NCBI GenBank assembly: GCA_020845895.1
Contig: JADLEX010000120.1
Span: 1 to 60,095, forward strand
Reading direction: 5' to 3'
Length of the DNA stretch: 60,095 bases
From: Deltaproteobacteria bacterium
GTDB lineage: Bacteria; Lernaellota; Lernaellaia; JACKCT01
The notes under the pieces are model-generated. The model saw nothing but the letters and a program-made list of their open reading frames with translations. It was not told where the DNA came from and searched no databases. Made by a program: the position numbers and the translations under genes. Positions 8,541-17,385 of this stretch are shown here, piece after piece (position 1 is the first letter of the stretch; the number at the start of each line of letters is the position of its first letter).

Positions 8541-10370
8541 TTGCAAGACTGCTTCACGGCCGCCACACCGCCGGCCGGCGGGCTTTATGCGCAAATCTGC
8601 CGGCTCGAGGTCGGCGGCGAGATCAACGAAACGCCGATCCGCAACAATCTGACGAAGGCACAGAACCGCGAAGACACGTCCGACTTCGGGCTCACGGGCA
8701 CAATGCGCATGCTCTATCTCTACGCCGACAGCCCCTACTACCCCGAGGAGTTGCAGGCCGACATCAAGGAAACCCTGCTCGGGTTCAAGTTCTGGATGGA
8801 CGAACCCGGCCCCGACGACATGGTGTTCTGGTCCGAGAACCACGAAGTGCTTTTCCTGCAGCTTCAGCTTCTCGCGGGTCAGCTCTGGCCGGACGAGATC
8901 TTCACCAACTCCGGCCACACGGGTGCCGAGCAAATCGAGATCGCGAAGACGCGGCTGCGCGACTGGTTTCACTGGCGTTCACTATTCGGCTTCACCGAAT
9001 GGCACTCGAACGTGTATTTCAACGAGGACGTCCCGGCGCTGATGAACCTCGCGGACTTCGCCGAGGACACCGAGATCGCCACGCTGGCGTCGATGACGCT
9101 CGACCTGCTGGCGTTCGATCTCGCGCTCAATTCGTTCAAGGGTTTTCTCGTCGCGCCGCACGGGCGCACCTATCCCGATCAAGTGATGGGGCGCATGAGC
9201 GACAGCATGCGCGCCGCCAACTATCTGTGGACGGGCAACGGCTCGGTGAACGACTACGGCAATTTCAGCGCCACGCACATCTGTACCGCGCAGCGCTACG
9301 TGCTGCCGCCGCTTCTGGAGGCGGTCGCCGACCCGGACCGGGACGAATTCATCAATCGCCAGCGCGACGGCATCAACATCGCGGACGGTCCCGATTGGGG
9401 GCTGACCTACGACGATCCCGAACACGTGACCTTTTGGTGGTCGATGGGTGCGTACGCCGACTGGCGGATCGTCGAGGGCACATTCCAGACCGTGGAGGAC
9501 TGGGACATGTGGGGCGGATGGCTGTGGAGCGACATCGACTTCCTGCGCCCGCTGGTGGGATCGCCGCTCCTATCGATCGTCACCAAACTGGTCGAGCCCA
9601 TCGCCAGCGGCTCGGCGCTCGAAGAAATGCACGCCTACATTTACCGCACGCCCGACTACCAGCTCGCGTCGGCGCAGGACTTCAAGCCCGGCTACTGGGG
9701 CGCACAGCAGAACGTGCTCGCGGGCATCATCGACGGTGAGGCGGTCGTTTTCACGTCGTATCCCGGCGGCGTTTCCGGCGATTATCTCGGCACGGATTGG
9801 ACCGGCGGATGGCTGCCGCGCGCGGCGCAGTTCGAGAACGTTCTCGTGGCCATCTATGACGAGCCCTGGCTCCCGATCACGGATTATAGCCACGCGTATT
9901 TTCCCGCGGCCGCGTTCGACGAGGTGCGCGAGAACGGCAACTGGACACTGGGCCGCAAGGGCGACGGTTACGTGGCGCTATGGTCGCAGACGACGCCCGA
10001 ATGGGCCGCGCCGCCCAACGACGGATTCGAACTCATCGCCGATTCGATCTCGAACGTGTGGGTGATGGAGATGGGCCGCGCCACCGTGGATGGGTCCTTC
10101 GACGACTTCGAGGACGCCGTGACCGGCGCGCCGATCGAAACGGATGGGCTTGCCTTGGAGTATGACTCTCCGAGCATCGGAATGGTCGAGTACGCCTACG
10201 AAGGCGACTTCGTCGTGGACGGGTCCGTGATCGACCAGTCCGACGGGCGGCGTTTCGTCAACGACTACTGCGTGCACGAACTCGGGGACAATCCGTACGT
10301 CATCAGCGACGGCGCCGCGACGCTGGAACTCGACTTCGAGATGCCGCGCCGGCGTTACTTCAACGACTAG
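8541..10370 (+). CDS. Secreted protein of unknown function, downstream of the amber codon
   Basis: This is the continuation of the frame that starts at 8235, about 609 codons, ending at TAG 10370. The first codon after the amber is TTG, with no signal peptide and no convincing ribosome binding site, so independent expression is unlikely. The protein is rich in Trp, Tyr and acidic residues (WGLTYDDPEHVTFWW, WDMWGGWLWSD). It has a helical first half, and a second half with segments such as TSYPGGVSGDYLGTDWTGG that suggest beta structure. An alpha/alpha-barrel polysaccharide lyase or heparinase-like fold is conceivable, but I cannot assign a family. If the amber is real the gene is probably inactive or depends on suppression. 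Confidence 0.65.
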   Translation: MQDCFTAATPPAGGLYAQICRLEVGGEINETPIRNNLTKAQNREDTSDFGLTGTMRMLYLYADSPYYPEELQADIKETLLGFKFWMDEPGPDDMVFWSENHEVLFLQLQLLAGQLWPDEIFTNSGHTGAEQIEIAKTRLRDWFHWRSLFGFTEWHSNVYFNEDVPALMNLADFAEDTEIATLASMTLDLLAFDLALNSFKGFLVAPHGRTYPDQVMGRMSDSMRAANYLWTGNGSVNDYGNFSATHICTAQRYVLPPLLEAVADPDRDEFINRQRDGINIADGPDWGLTYDDPEHVTFWWSMGAYADWRIVEGTFQTVEDWDMWGGWLWSDIDFLRPLVGSPLLSIVTKLVEPIASGSALEEMHAYIYRTPDYQLASAQDFKPGYWGAQQNVLAGIIDGEAVVFTSYPGGVSGDYLGTDWTGGWLPRAAQFENVLVAIYDEPWLPITDYSHAYFPAAAFDEVRENGNWTLGRKGDGYVALWSQTTPEWAAPPNDGFELIADSISNVWVMEMGRATVDGSFDDFEDAVTGAPIETDGLALEYDSPSIGMVEYAYEGDFVVDGSVIDQSDGRRFVNDYCVHELGDNPYVISDGAATLELDFEMPRRRYFND

Positions 10371-10389
10371 AAGAGGGAACGGACGCACG

Positions 10390-12111
10390 ATGTCCACACG
10401 GCCCGAGAACGGCGATCTGACCCATATGCCCGAGTCCGCCCCCTTCGGCGACGTGACGCAAACTTTTCGCCTCGTGCTCAACGGGGTCGAACTTGCCGTG
10501 CGCCGAAACGATCGCATCGACGCGCATCTCGAACGCGCGCCGCATCCCGGTCAGCTCCCGCCACTCGGCCTGATCGTCAACAATCGCCTGACGGGGTTGT
10601 CCCGGCGGGTTACGGCGGATTGCGAAGCCTCGACGGTGGACTACGGCACCAAGGAAGGCGCGTACATTTACCGCCGCACCGCATCGCTCATTCTTTACAC
10701 CGCCGTCAACGAGCTGTTCCCCAAGGCGGAGATCGAGATCGGGCAGAGCATTCACGGCGGGTACTTTTTCGAGGTGCCCGGTCGCACGGTGACGCCCGAT
10801 TTCGTCACGTCGATCGCCGAGCGCATGAACGAGATCGTGAACGAGAGCCTCAAGATCGCGTTCCGCCGCCTCTTCGTCGACGAGGTCGTCGATCTGCTGG
10901 AGCGCATGGGCTTTCGCGACAAGGTCCGATGGGTCTCGCAAACGCCGCGCGGCTATCTTTGGATGGCAGAGCTTCGCGGATTTTACGACATCCTGCGCGG
11001 ACCGCTCGCGCCCGAAACCACGCACATCCGCAACTGGACGCTCGACGCCTATCGCCACGGATTCATCCTCCGCTTTCCGCGGACCGACGGCACGCCGCCG
11101 GGGCCGATCCGCACCGACCGCCCCCTGCTCTTTTCGACGTTTCAGCGGGTGCGTCGCGACAACGAAATCCTCGGCGTCAAGAACGTCTCCGACCTGACGG
11201 ACGCGCTCGTGCGCGGCGAGAGCGACGAACTCATCCGCGCGAGCGAGGCGCTGTTCGAAAAGCGGATCATGGAAATTTCACGCGAGATCGAAGAACGCCG
11301 GGAGCGAGTGCGCATCCTGTTCATCTCGGGGCCGTCGAGTTCGGGCAAGACGACGTTTTCCAAGAAACTGGGCGTATTCCTTCGCGTCATGGGCGTAAAA
11401 CCCGTGACGCTTTCGATGGACAACTACTATGTGGATCGCGTGGAAACGCCCAAGCACGCCGACGGCAGCTACAACTTCGAGGCGCCCGAGGCCCTCGACA
11501 TCGAACTGTTCAACGACAACCTGGAACGACTGATTCTCGGCGAAGAAGTGTCCGGGCCCGTTTACGATTTTCGCGAGGGCATTCGACATCCCTCCAAGAC
11601 CGTTCCGATGCGGCTCGGCGAAAATCAGATCCTCATCATCGAGGGCCTGCACGCGCTCAATGACCGCATGCATGCGCGTATCCCGCGCAATGCCAAATTC
11701 CTGATCTTCGTCTCTGCGCTCACGCAGCTCGCGATCGACCAGCACAACCGCATCTTCACGTCGGATACGCGCCTGCTCCGCCGCATCGTGCGCGACCGCA
11801 AGTTCCGGGGTTACGCCGCCGCCGAGACGATCCGCACGTGGGCTTCGGTGCGCGCCGGAGAAGAGAACTACATCTATCCGTTTCAGGAGGAGGCGGACGT
11901 GATGTTCAACTCCGCGCTCGTGTACGAGCACGCCGTACTGGCGCCGTATGCGAAACGATTTTTGCTGGAGGTACCTTCGAGCGACCCGGCGTATGTCGAG
12001 GCGATCCGACTCTACGAATTCGCCGATCTCTTCCTGCCGATTTTTCCGGAAGAAGTGCCGCGCGACTCCGTCCTGCGTGAATTCATCGGCGGGTCGGGGT
12101 TTTCGTACTGA
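10390..12111 (+). CDS. Nucleoside kinase of the uridine kinase / phosphoribulokinase family
   Basis: A 573-residue cytoplasmic protein with two parts. Residues 1-~290 carry a TGS/threonyl-tRNA-synthetase-like N-terminal region (LVLNGVELAVRRNDRI, then IGQSIHGGYFFEVPGR). Residues ~308-520 are a P-loop kinase with Walker A GPSSSGKTTF near residue 314, the uridine-kinase substrate segment LSMDNYYVD and IIEGLHAL. This two-part arrangement is typical of the long uridine-kinase-like nucleoside kinases of bacteria such as Thermotoga. It should phosphorylate a nucleoside with ATP or GTP; the substrate may not be uridine. It starts 19 nt after the preceding gene and ends convergent with the DUF4388 gene. 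Confidence 0.88.
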   Translation: MSTRPENGDLTHMPESAPFGDVTQTFRLVLNGVELAVRRNDRIDAHLERAPHPGQLPPLGLIVNNRLTGLSRRVTADCEASTVDYGTKEGAYIYRRTASLILYTAVNELFPKAEIEIGQSIHGGYFFEVPGRTVTPDFVTSIAERMNEIVNESLKIAFRRLFVDEVVDLLERMGFRDKVRWVSQTPRGYLWMAELRGFYDILRGPLAPETTHIRNWTLDAYRHGFILRFPRTDGTPPGPIRTDRPLLFSTFQRVRRDNEILGVKNVSDLTDALVRGESDELIRASEALFEKRIMEISREIEERRERVRILFISGPSSSGKTTFSKKLGVFLRVMGVKPVTLSMDNYYVDRVETPKHADGSYNFEAPEALDIELFNDNLERLILGEEVSGPVYDFREGIRHPSKTVPMRLGENQILIIEGLHALNDRMHARIPRNAKFLIFVSALTQLAIDQHNRIFTSDTRLLRRIVRDRKFRGYAAAETIRTWASVRAGEENYIYPFQEEADVMFNSALVYEHAVLAPYAKRFLLEVPSSDPAYVEAIRLYEFADLFLPIFPEEVPRDSVLREFIGGSGFSY

Positions 12112-12135
12112 CCTTCGCGACGGACGCGGACGGGC

Positions 12136-14400
12136 TCACTTCTTCTTGAAAAACCCGCCGAGGATTCCCTTTTTGTCGTCCGCGGGGCTCGGCGTCGCCG
12201 GCTTGGCCTGCGCCTTGCGCGTCTGGAGGCGCTGATTGAGCAGGCGCATCTCGCGATTGATTTCAACCGATTCCGGATTGATTTCGAGCCCCTTGGTCAG
12301 ATTCGATTTCGCGCGACCGAGGTCGTCGTACACGAGCGCGATCTTGGCGACGACGTAATAGGGCTCGTCGATCTCCGGAAACTGGCTCATCAGGTCCTGA
12401 AGGCGCGTTTCCGCCGTGTGGCGGCTGGACGACTTCGTTTTGTGATCGCGCAGAAACTCCGCCCACACGCGATAGGCCAGCGCCGCGCCCATGTCCGGCG
12501 AAAGTTCGGCCACCTCCGTGAGGGTTTCGACCGCGTCGTCGAAGTGATTCTGCTGAATGAGCGACTGAGCGCGGGAGAAGAGTTGCTGCGCGCGGACCTT
12601 GCGTGCCTGATCGAGGTGCTTCTTCTGGCTCTCCGACGCACGGATGCCCCGGTCGTACATCCGGCGCTTTTCCTTCGCCGACAGGATCTCGTACGCCTCG
12701 TTGATCATCATGAACGCGCGCTGAGCCAGCGGGTGATCCTTCAGCCGTCCCAGTGAATCGGGATGAAGCTCCTTGGCGAGCTGAAAGTAGGCTCGCTTGA
12801 TCTCGGATTCCGGCGCGTCCACCGCGACCCCGAGAACCGCGTACAGGTCCTTGTCTTCCTTCGCCTCGACAAACGCCATCACCGAAGCCAGGCGTTCTTC
12901 GTCGTTCTCACCGGCGCCCGACGACTGATCAACCATCCGCGGACGTGTCCGAATGAGACCGGAAAGCGCTTCGCGATGGGTTGAATCCAACTCGTAGGCC
13001 CGCGTATAGAATTCATTGGCGCGGTCGCGATCGCCGGTGTGTTCCTGGCAACGCGCGAGATCGTAGTAGATGCGCGCGTCGTAGGCGTCGAGGTGCAGCG
13101 CCTGCGTCAGATAGGTCATCCACTGCGGGTCGATTGCGCGACCGGTTCGCAACGCCCAGTCGAGCGGCGCGGCGCCGCGCAGTCGGCGATACTCCGCGCA
13201 ATAATCCACGAGCTTTTCCGCCAATCGCAGTTCGCGATCCGCCGCGTCGAGTTCGCCCCGCTCGGCCGCGGCCCGCGCCGCGAGCGCGTGGCCCTCGGCC
13301 TCGATGGTGGAGCCGATGTCGTCCACCGTCTCGTTCGCCAGATGGAAGAAATAGTCGAATCGGCCCGCCTGTCGCGCCTTGTACCACGTGATAAGCGCCT
13401 CGAAGTGGCTGCTGGCGCGGTCGAAAAGCCGTTTGGCGAGCACCTGATGCTGCGCGGGAAGGTTCGGCACGAGCTCCGTCTGGTGATATTTTTGCGCGAG
13501 CTGGTAATACCCGCGACGCACGTCTTCGTCCGTGAAATATCGTCCGATCTGGAAAAGATCGAAGGGACTCCTCTCGAGCATGCGTTCGGCGTCGCGCGAG
13601 AGCAGCTCGGCGAAATCGCGTTCGCGGTCGTTCAATTCCGCCATGGTCCGGTTCGACACGACCGTCTCGTGCGGAAACTCCATGTAACCTTCGATGAGCA
13701 GACGTCGCATGAACACGAGTGCGACGTCGGTCTCCATCGGGGCGGCGTACACGATGTCCAGAAAGTGCGTGGACCCGTCGATTCGCCGCAACAAGCGCTG
13801 CTCTTCGCCCGAAGCCTGCAAGTGCGCCTTGATGACGTCGATGTCCTGCGTCAGGCGCGGCATCGCGAAGCCGTTGTGCTTGGCGAACGCGCGCAGTTCT
13901 TCCCACGACGAATACTGGCGCAGTCCCCTCGAAATCAGCGTGGTCGGGTCGAGCGCGACGCCCAGCCCCCGAAACGCCTCCGGAACCGGCTCGTCGAAGA
14001 TGAACAGGTAGTCGCCGTCGCGCCAGCGGAAGACTTCGAGCACGCGTTGTTCGGCCAGATCCGCCAGCAGCGTCGAAACCTCGTCCGGCCGGATGAAACC
14101 GTTGCGGACCGCCCACGCGGTCAACGAAAAGCCCTGGGCTTTCGCCTGCGCCACGAGGTCCTCGGGCAGCGGGAGCGCGATCCGCCCCATCTCGACGAGT
14201 TTGCGAAACAGGTTTTCCTGAACGAGGCTCGACTGGACGTAGACGATGCGGCCCTGATCGAGGAACAGGCGCTTGAGCACCTTGTCGTGCCGCAGGTAGA
14301 GCGCGCCCGTCTCTTTCTGAACCGCGAGGGAATGAATCAGGTCGGAAAACGGGAGTTCGCGAAAACGACCGTAAAACGATGTCGTGTAGTCCCGACCCAT
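12136..14400 (-). CDS. DUF4388 / J-domain / TPR protein
   Basis: A 754-residue cytoplasmic protein. Residues ~8-120 match DUF4388 (FSDLIHSLAVQKETGALYL, a PATAN-like signalling module found mainly in deltaproteobacteria). The middle is mostly helical. A J domain lies at about 515-585 with the HPD motif in QLAKELHPDSLG, so it can stimulate an Hsp70 (DnaK) partner. The C-terminus has TPR-like helices and ends in a Lys-rich tail (GILGGFFKKK). The start has GAGG 4-5 nt upstream. It lies 110 nt downstream of the epimerase gene and may be read from the same glycan operon. The combination suggests an adaptor in regulation, motility or assembly; its target is unknown. Confidence 0.82.
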   Translation of the reverse strand: MGRDYTTSFYGRFRELPFSDLIHSLAVQKETGALYLRHDKVLKRLFLDQGRIVYVQSSLVQENLFRKLVEMGRIALPLPEDLVAQAKAQGFSLTAWAVRNGFIRPDEVSTLLADLAEQRVLEVFRWRDGDYLFIFDEPVPEAFRGLGVALDPTTLISRGLRQYSSWEELRAFAKHNGFAMPRLTQDIDVIKAHLQASGEEQRLLRRIDGSTHFLDIVYAAPMETDVALVFMRRLLIEGYMEFPHETVVSNRTMAELNDRERDFAELLSRDAERMLERSPFDLFQIGRYFTDEDVRRGYYQLAQKYHQTELVPNLPAQHQVLAKRLFDRASSHFEALITWYKARQAGRFDYFFHLANETVDDIGSTIEAEGHALAARAAAERGELDAADRELRLAEKLVDYCAEYRRLRGAAPLDWALRTGRAIDPQWMTYLTQALHLDAYDARIYYDLARCQEHTGDRDRANEFYTRAYELDSTHREALSGLIRTRPRMVDQSSGAGENDEERLASVMAFVEAKEDKDLYAVLGVAVDAPESEIKRAYFQLAKELHPDSLGRLKDHPLAQRAFMMINEAYEILSAKEKRRMYDRGIRASESQKKHLDQARKVRAQQLFSRAQSLIQQNHFDDAVETLTEVAELSPDMGAALAYRVWAEFLRDHKTKSSSRHTAETRLQDLMSQFPEIDEPYYVVAKIALVYDDLGRAKSNLTKGLEINPESVEINREMRLLNQRLQTRKAQAKPATPSPADDKKGILGGFFKKK

Positions 14401-14510
14401 GGACCTCGCCTTCAGATCTTCACGGGCGCGACGAGCCTTCGCCGTCCCGCCCTCACGCGTGTCGGGGCATATTGGGAACGCCGCGACGGCGCGTCAAGCG
14501 CGGGGTCGCG

Positions 14511-15500
14511 TCAGAAATACGCCTCTCGCCGCGTGTCGTAGTATTCGATTGTGCGCTCGAGGCCGTCGCGCAGATTCCAGCGCGCCGTCCAGCCCAGGGC
14601 GTCGCGGATCTTATCCGTTTTCGCGACGTAATCGCCGATCTCGATGACCTTGGCCTCGGCGGGAAACGGGACGAGTTTCCACGATCCACCGCGCAGGTCC
14701 ACCAGCGTCCGGGCGATCTCGACCAGCGACGCGGGCGTGCCGCCGAGGTTGTAAACCTGTCCGTCCACCTCATCGCTCGCGCCGGCGAGCAAAAACGCGT
14801 CCACCACGTCGTCGATGTAGTTCGCGTCGCGAACCTGCGTTCCGTCGCCGAAGACCGACACCTCGCGCCCTTCCAGAATCAGACGCACGAACCAGTTGAT
14901 GATGCCTTGGCGGTGATGGCGCATCTGGTGGCGCGGGCCGAAGGTGTTGGTGAGGCGCAGCGAGCACGCGCGAAGACCGTACACGTTGTTGTAGAGGATG
15001 TGGTACGCCTCACCCGCGACGTTGTTGATACCGTTCACGTCGGCGGGATTCATCGGGTGCTTTTCGTCTACGGGCAGATACTCGGCGCGCCCGTATTGGC
15101 CGCGCGTCCCGGCGAACAGGATTTTCACATTCGGGTTGTTCTTGCGGCACGCCTCCAGAATCGACAACTGGCTCACGCAGTTGATCTGCAGGTCGGTGAA
15201 CGGGTCTTTCATCGAGTCGGTGTGTGAGAGCGTGCCCGCGAGATTGAAGATGACGTCGCGGCCCTTGACGAGCCAGTTCATCGAATACGCGTCGCGCACG
15301 TCGGCGATGTTGACCGTCACGCGGCCTTCGAGCCCGGCGATGTTCGCGAGGTTGCCGCCGTAATCCGGAATGAGGCTGTCGATGAGGGTGACGCGCGCGC
15401 CGAACCCCACGAGTGCGTGGGCGAGCGAGGATCCGATAAACCCGAGCCCTCCCGTGATGAGGATGTCCCGGCCCCGGTAGAACTCGCCGACCTCGTGCAT
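14511..15500 (-). CDS. NAD-dependent epimerase/dehydratase (extended SDR) with altered catalytic motif
   Basis: A 329-residue Rossmann-fold enzyme. The NAD-binding motif TGGLGFIGS is near residue 18, and a conserved C-terminal substrate segment follows (RLTNTFGPRHQ, VFGDGTQVRDANYIDDVVDAF). It resembles nucleotide-sugar epimerases and dehydratases of the WcaG/GalE type. The usual YxxxK catalytic pair is absent: the equivalent stretch reads VNGINNVAGEAYH, placing Asn where Tyr and Lys are normally found. I recall homologues with an NGINK version of this motif, so loss of Tyr may be a subfamily trait and loss of Lys specific to this copy. It starts 3 nt after the stop of the upstream glycosyltransferase gene, so a role in sugar supply for a surface glycan is likely. 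Confidence 0.85.
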   Translation of the reverse strand: MHEVGEFYRGRDILITGGLGFIGSSLAHALVGFGARVTLIDSLIPDYGGNLANIAGLEGRVTVNIADVRDAYSMNWLVKGRDVIFNLAGTLSHTDSMKDPFTDLQINCVSQLSILEACRKNNPNVKILFAGTRGQYGRAEYLPVDEKHPMNPADVNGINNVAGEAYHILYNNVYGLRACSLRLTNTFGPRHQMRHHRQGIINWFVRLILEGREVSVFGDGTQVRDANYIDDVVDAFLLAGASDEVDGQVYNLGGTPASLVEIARTLVDLRGGSWKLVPFPAEAKVIEIGDYVAKTDKIRDALGWTARWNLRDGLERTIEYYDTRREAYF

Positions 15501-15503
15501 CGC

Positions 15504-16517
15504 TCACCCTTCCCCGCTCTGAGCTCGGTGCGAAAAGATCAACTGGAACATGCGCTCCGGCGTCGCGGTGGCGTGGCTCTCGAACCCGGCAGCGTGCTTT
15601 TTCATGCGCCGCGTGAGCGACGCCGCGCCGAGCCACGCGTCGACGCCGTTCGCGACGCCGCGCTTGCGCGAAACGTCGAACATCTCCCGCCGCACGGACG
15701 AGCGCACCTGACCGCCGAACCGCGCCCAGCCGTCGAAGAGCAGGTTTTTTCGATAGACGAGCACGCGATTTCGCGCGCGCAGGCTGTCGATGCGTTTCGC
15801 GCGCTCGCGGTCCTTGGCGTACAATATGCCGCGCTGGTGCAGCGCGATCGCGGCCGGGTTGTACCAGAACCGATAACCGAGCCATCGGGCGCGCCACGCG
15901 AGGTCGGCATCGAGGTGCCCGGCGATCAGATCCTCATCGAACCAGTGGCCCGAGGCCGCGCGTACCGCATCGAGACACCGTCGATCCCAGAACGCCGCCG
16001 CGCCGGCCGGGCCGAAGACCTCGCGCCCTTTCGCGACGCGGTCGTCTTCGGTTGCCGCATGATTTTGCGGAATGATATGCGCGCCGCGAAGGGCGATCCC
16101 GGTCGAGTCGATCATTCGCCCGCCGGGACTGTCGTGTCCGAGCAGCACCCGCGCGGCCGCGCCGCCGAAACCCGGCGTGCCCTGAAGCAATGCGACCTGT
16201 GCGGAGAGAAAATCCGATTCCAACTCGGCGTCCTGCGCGAGGATGAGCGCAAATGGGGCGGACGTCTTCGACAACGCGACGTTGTACGCCGCGGCTTGAC
16301 CCGTGTCCGCCGAGTTCACGATGTGCTGAACCTGCGGATACCGCGAATTGATGAGGAAATTGGATTGATCGCGAGAGTGGTTGTCCACCACGGTCACCTG
16401 AACGTGACCCTCGTAACGCTGGAGATAGACGCTCTCCAGGCAGCGCAGCAGCAGATCCTTGCCGTCGCGGCTTCCGATGATGACATCGACGTCCGGCAGA
16501 CTCACGGATTTCTCCAT
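15504..16517 (-). CDS. Family 2 glycosyltransferase
   Basis: A 337-residue GT-A fold enzyme. The N-terminal DVDVIIGSRDGKDLLLRC and VTVVDNHSRD segments bind the nucleotide sugar, and ILAQDAELES stands in place of the usual DxD metal site. LDADLAWRARWLGYRFWYNP fits the acceptor side of rhamnosyl- or GlcNAc-transferase-like GT2 enzymes. The C-terminal ~80 residues are basic and may sit on the membrane. I chose ATG 16517: the frame upstream of it lacks homology, and this start overlaps the preceding glycosyltransferase gene by 16 nt, indicating translational coupling. It probably adds a sugar during O-antigen or exopolysaccharide assembly. Confidence 0.85.
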   Translation of the reverse strand: MEKSVSLPDVDVIIGSRDGKDLLLRCLESVYLQRYEGHVQVTVVDNHSRDQSNFLINSRYPQVQHIVNSADTGQAAAYNVALSKTSAPFALILAQDAELESDFLSAQVALLQGTPGFGGAAARVLLGHDSPGGRMIDSTGIALRGAHIIPQNHAATEDDRVAKGREVFGPAGAAAFWDRRCLDAVRAASGHWFDEDLIAGHLDADLAWRARWLGYRFWYNPAAIALHQRGILYAKDRERAKRIDSLRARNRVLVYRKNLLFDGWARFGGQVRSSVRREMFDVSRKRGVANGVDAWLGAASLTRRMKKHAAGFESHATATPERMFQLIFSHRAQSGEG

Positions 16518-17314
16518 AGCCGCCCGGCCGCGGCGAGCAGGCGAAAGCGGAAGATGCGGATGAAGCCGTCGAGCAGCCGCCCGAGCGTGAGCTGGCTTTG
16601 GCCGCGCTCGCGATCGACGAAGCGGATGGGCACCTCGACGATGCGGCAGCCCCGGCGGGTGGCGCGCAGCAGAATCTCGTGGACGATGCTGGGGCCCGCG
16701 GACGTGAGGGTCGCCGGTTCGATCAGCGACATGGTGGCCGCCTTGTACGCGCGAAAACCCGAGTTGCAGTCCCGCACGCGCGTGCCGAGCAGGAATCGGG
16801 CGAAGCCCGTCGTGAGCCGCGTGAGCCATCTTCGCGAAGCGGACGGACGGTCGTCGCGACCTCCCGCGACGAACCGTGAGCCGATGGCGAGATCGGCCCC
16901 GGACTCCAGCGCCGACAGCAGCGCGGGCAGATCCTCGGGCCGGTGCGACAGATCCGCGTCCATCTCCACGATGCGCGCCGGCGACATCGCGAGCGCCTTC
17001 ACGAACGCCTCCGCCCCCGCGTAGCCGCGGCCCTTCCGCTCCATTCGCCGGAGAAGATGCACGCCCGAATCCGCGGCCGTCATGGCCTCAACGATCCGCC
17101 ACGTGCCGTCGGGACTGTTGTCGTCGGCCACCAGTACCTCGACGCCAAGCGCGCGCAGGCGCGACACGAGTTCGGCGATGTTTTCGGCCTCGTTATACGT
17201 CGGCAGCGTCACGATCGTTCGCTGCCCGGTCACCCGCGCGTCGGCCACATCGAATCCATTCGAGAAGTTCACCCAATTCGGCACGCGCACGCTAGCACAA
17301 GTCCCGAACCCCAC
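16502..17314 (-). CDS. Polyprenol-phosphate glycosyltransferase (dolichol-phosphate mannosyltransferase-like, GT2)
   Basis: A 270-residue enzyme with LPTYNEAENI and VADDNSPDGT at the nucleotide-binding end, and MDADLSHRPEDLP as the DxD metal-binding motif. SRFVAGG and the conserved RVRDCNSGFRAYKA segment follow. This is the usual length and order for bacterial polyprenol monophosphomannose synthases, which transfer a hexose from a nucleotide sugar to undecaprenyl phosphate at the inner membrane. The C-terminus lacks the extra membrane helices of longer homologues. The start is uncertain: GTG 17314 gives the longest form, and a GTG near 17230, just before the conserved core, is also possible. 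It is the first gene of the epimerase/glycosyltransferase set. Confidence 0.85.
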   Translation of the reverse strand: MGFGTCASVRVPNWVNFSNGFDVADARVTGQRTIVTLPTYNEAENIAELVSRLRALGVEVLVADDNSPDGTWRIVEAMTAADSGVHLLRRMERKGRGYAGAEAFVKALAMSPARIVEMDADLSHRPEDLPALLSALESGADLAIGSRFVAGGRDDRPSASRRWLTRLTTGFARFLLGTRVRDCNSGFRAYKAATMSLIEPATLTSAGPSIVHEILLRATRRGCRIVEVPIRFVDRERGQSQLTLGRLLDGFIRIFRFRLLAAAGRLWRNP

Positions 17315-17330
17315 AAAGACGATACGTGGT

Positions 17331-17359
17331 TTGACATGCGCGCGTCGGCAAGGGAAAAT
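17331..17359 (+). promoter_or_regulatory. Sigma-70-like promoter for the propeller lipoprotein gene
   Basis: A perfect -35 element TTGACA (17331-17336) is followed 17 nt later by GAAAAT (17354-17359, 4/6 match to the -10). It lies 26 nt upstream of the GTG start at 17386, in the divergent gap with the glycosyltransferase operon. Confidence 0.5.
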
Positions 17360-17385
17360 TATTTGAAGTTCCGGAGGTTCCTCGC

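Noticed and set aside
13039-14541. 500-codon open frame on the plus strand
   Set aside because: Antisense to the DUF4388/J-domain gene; composition is typical of a shadow frame.
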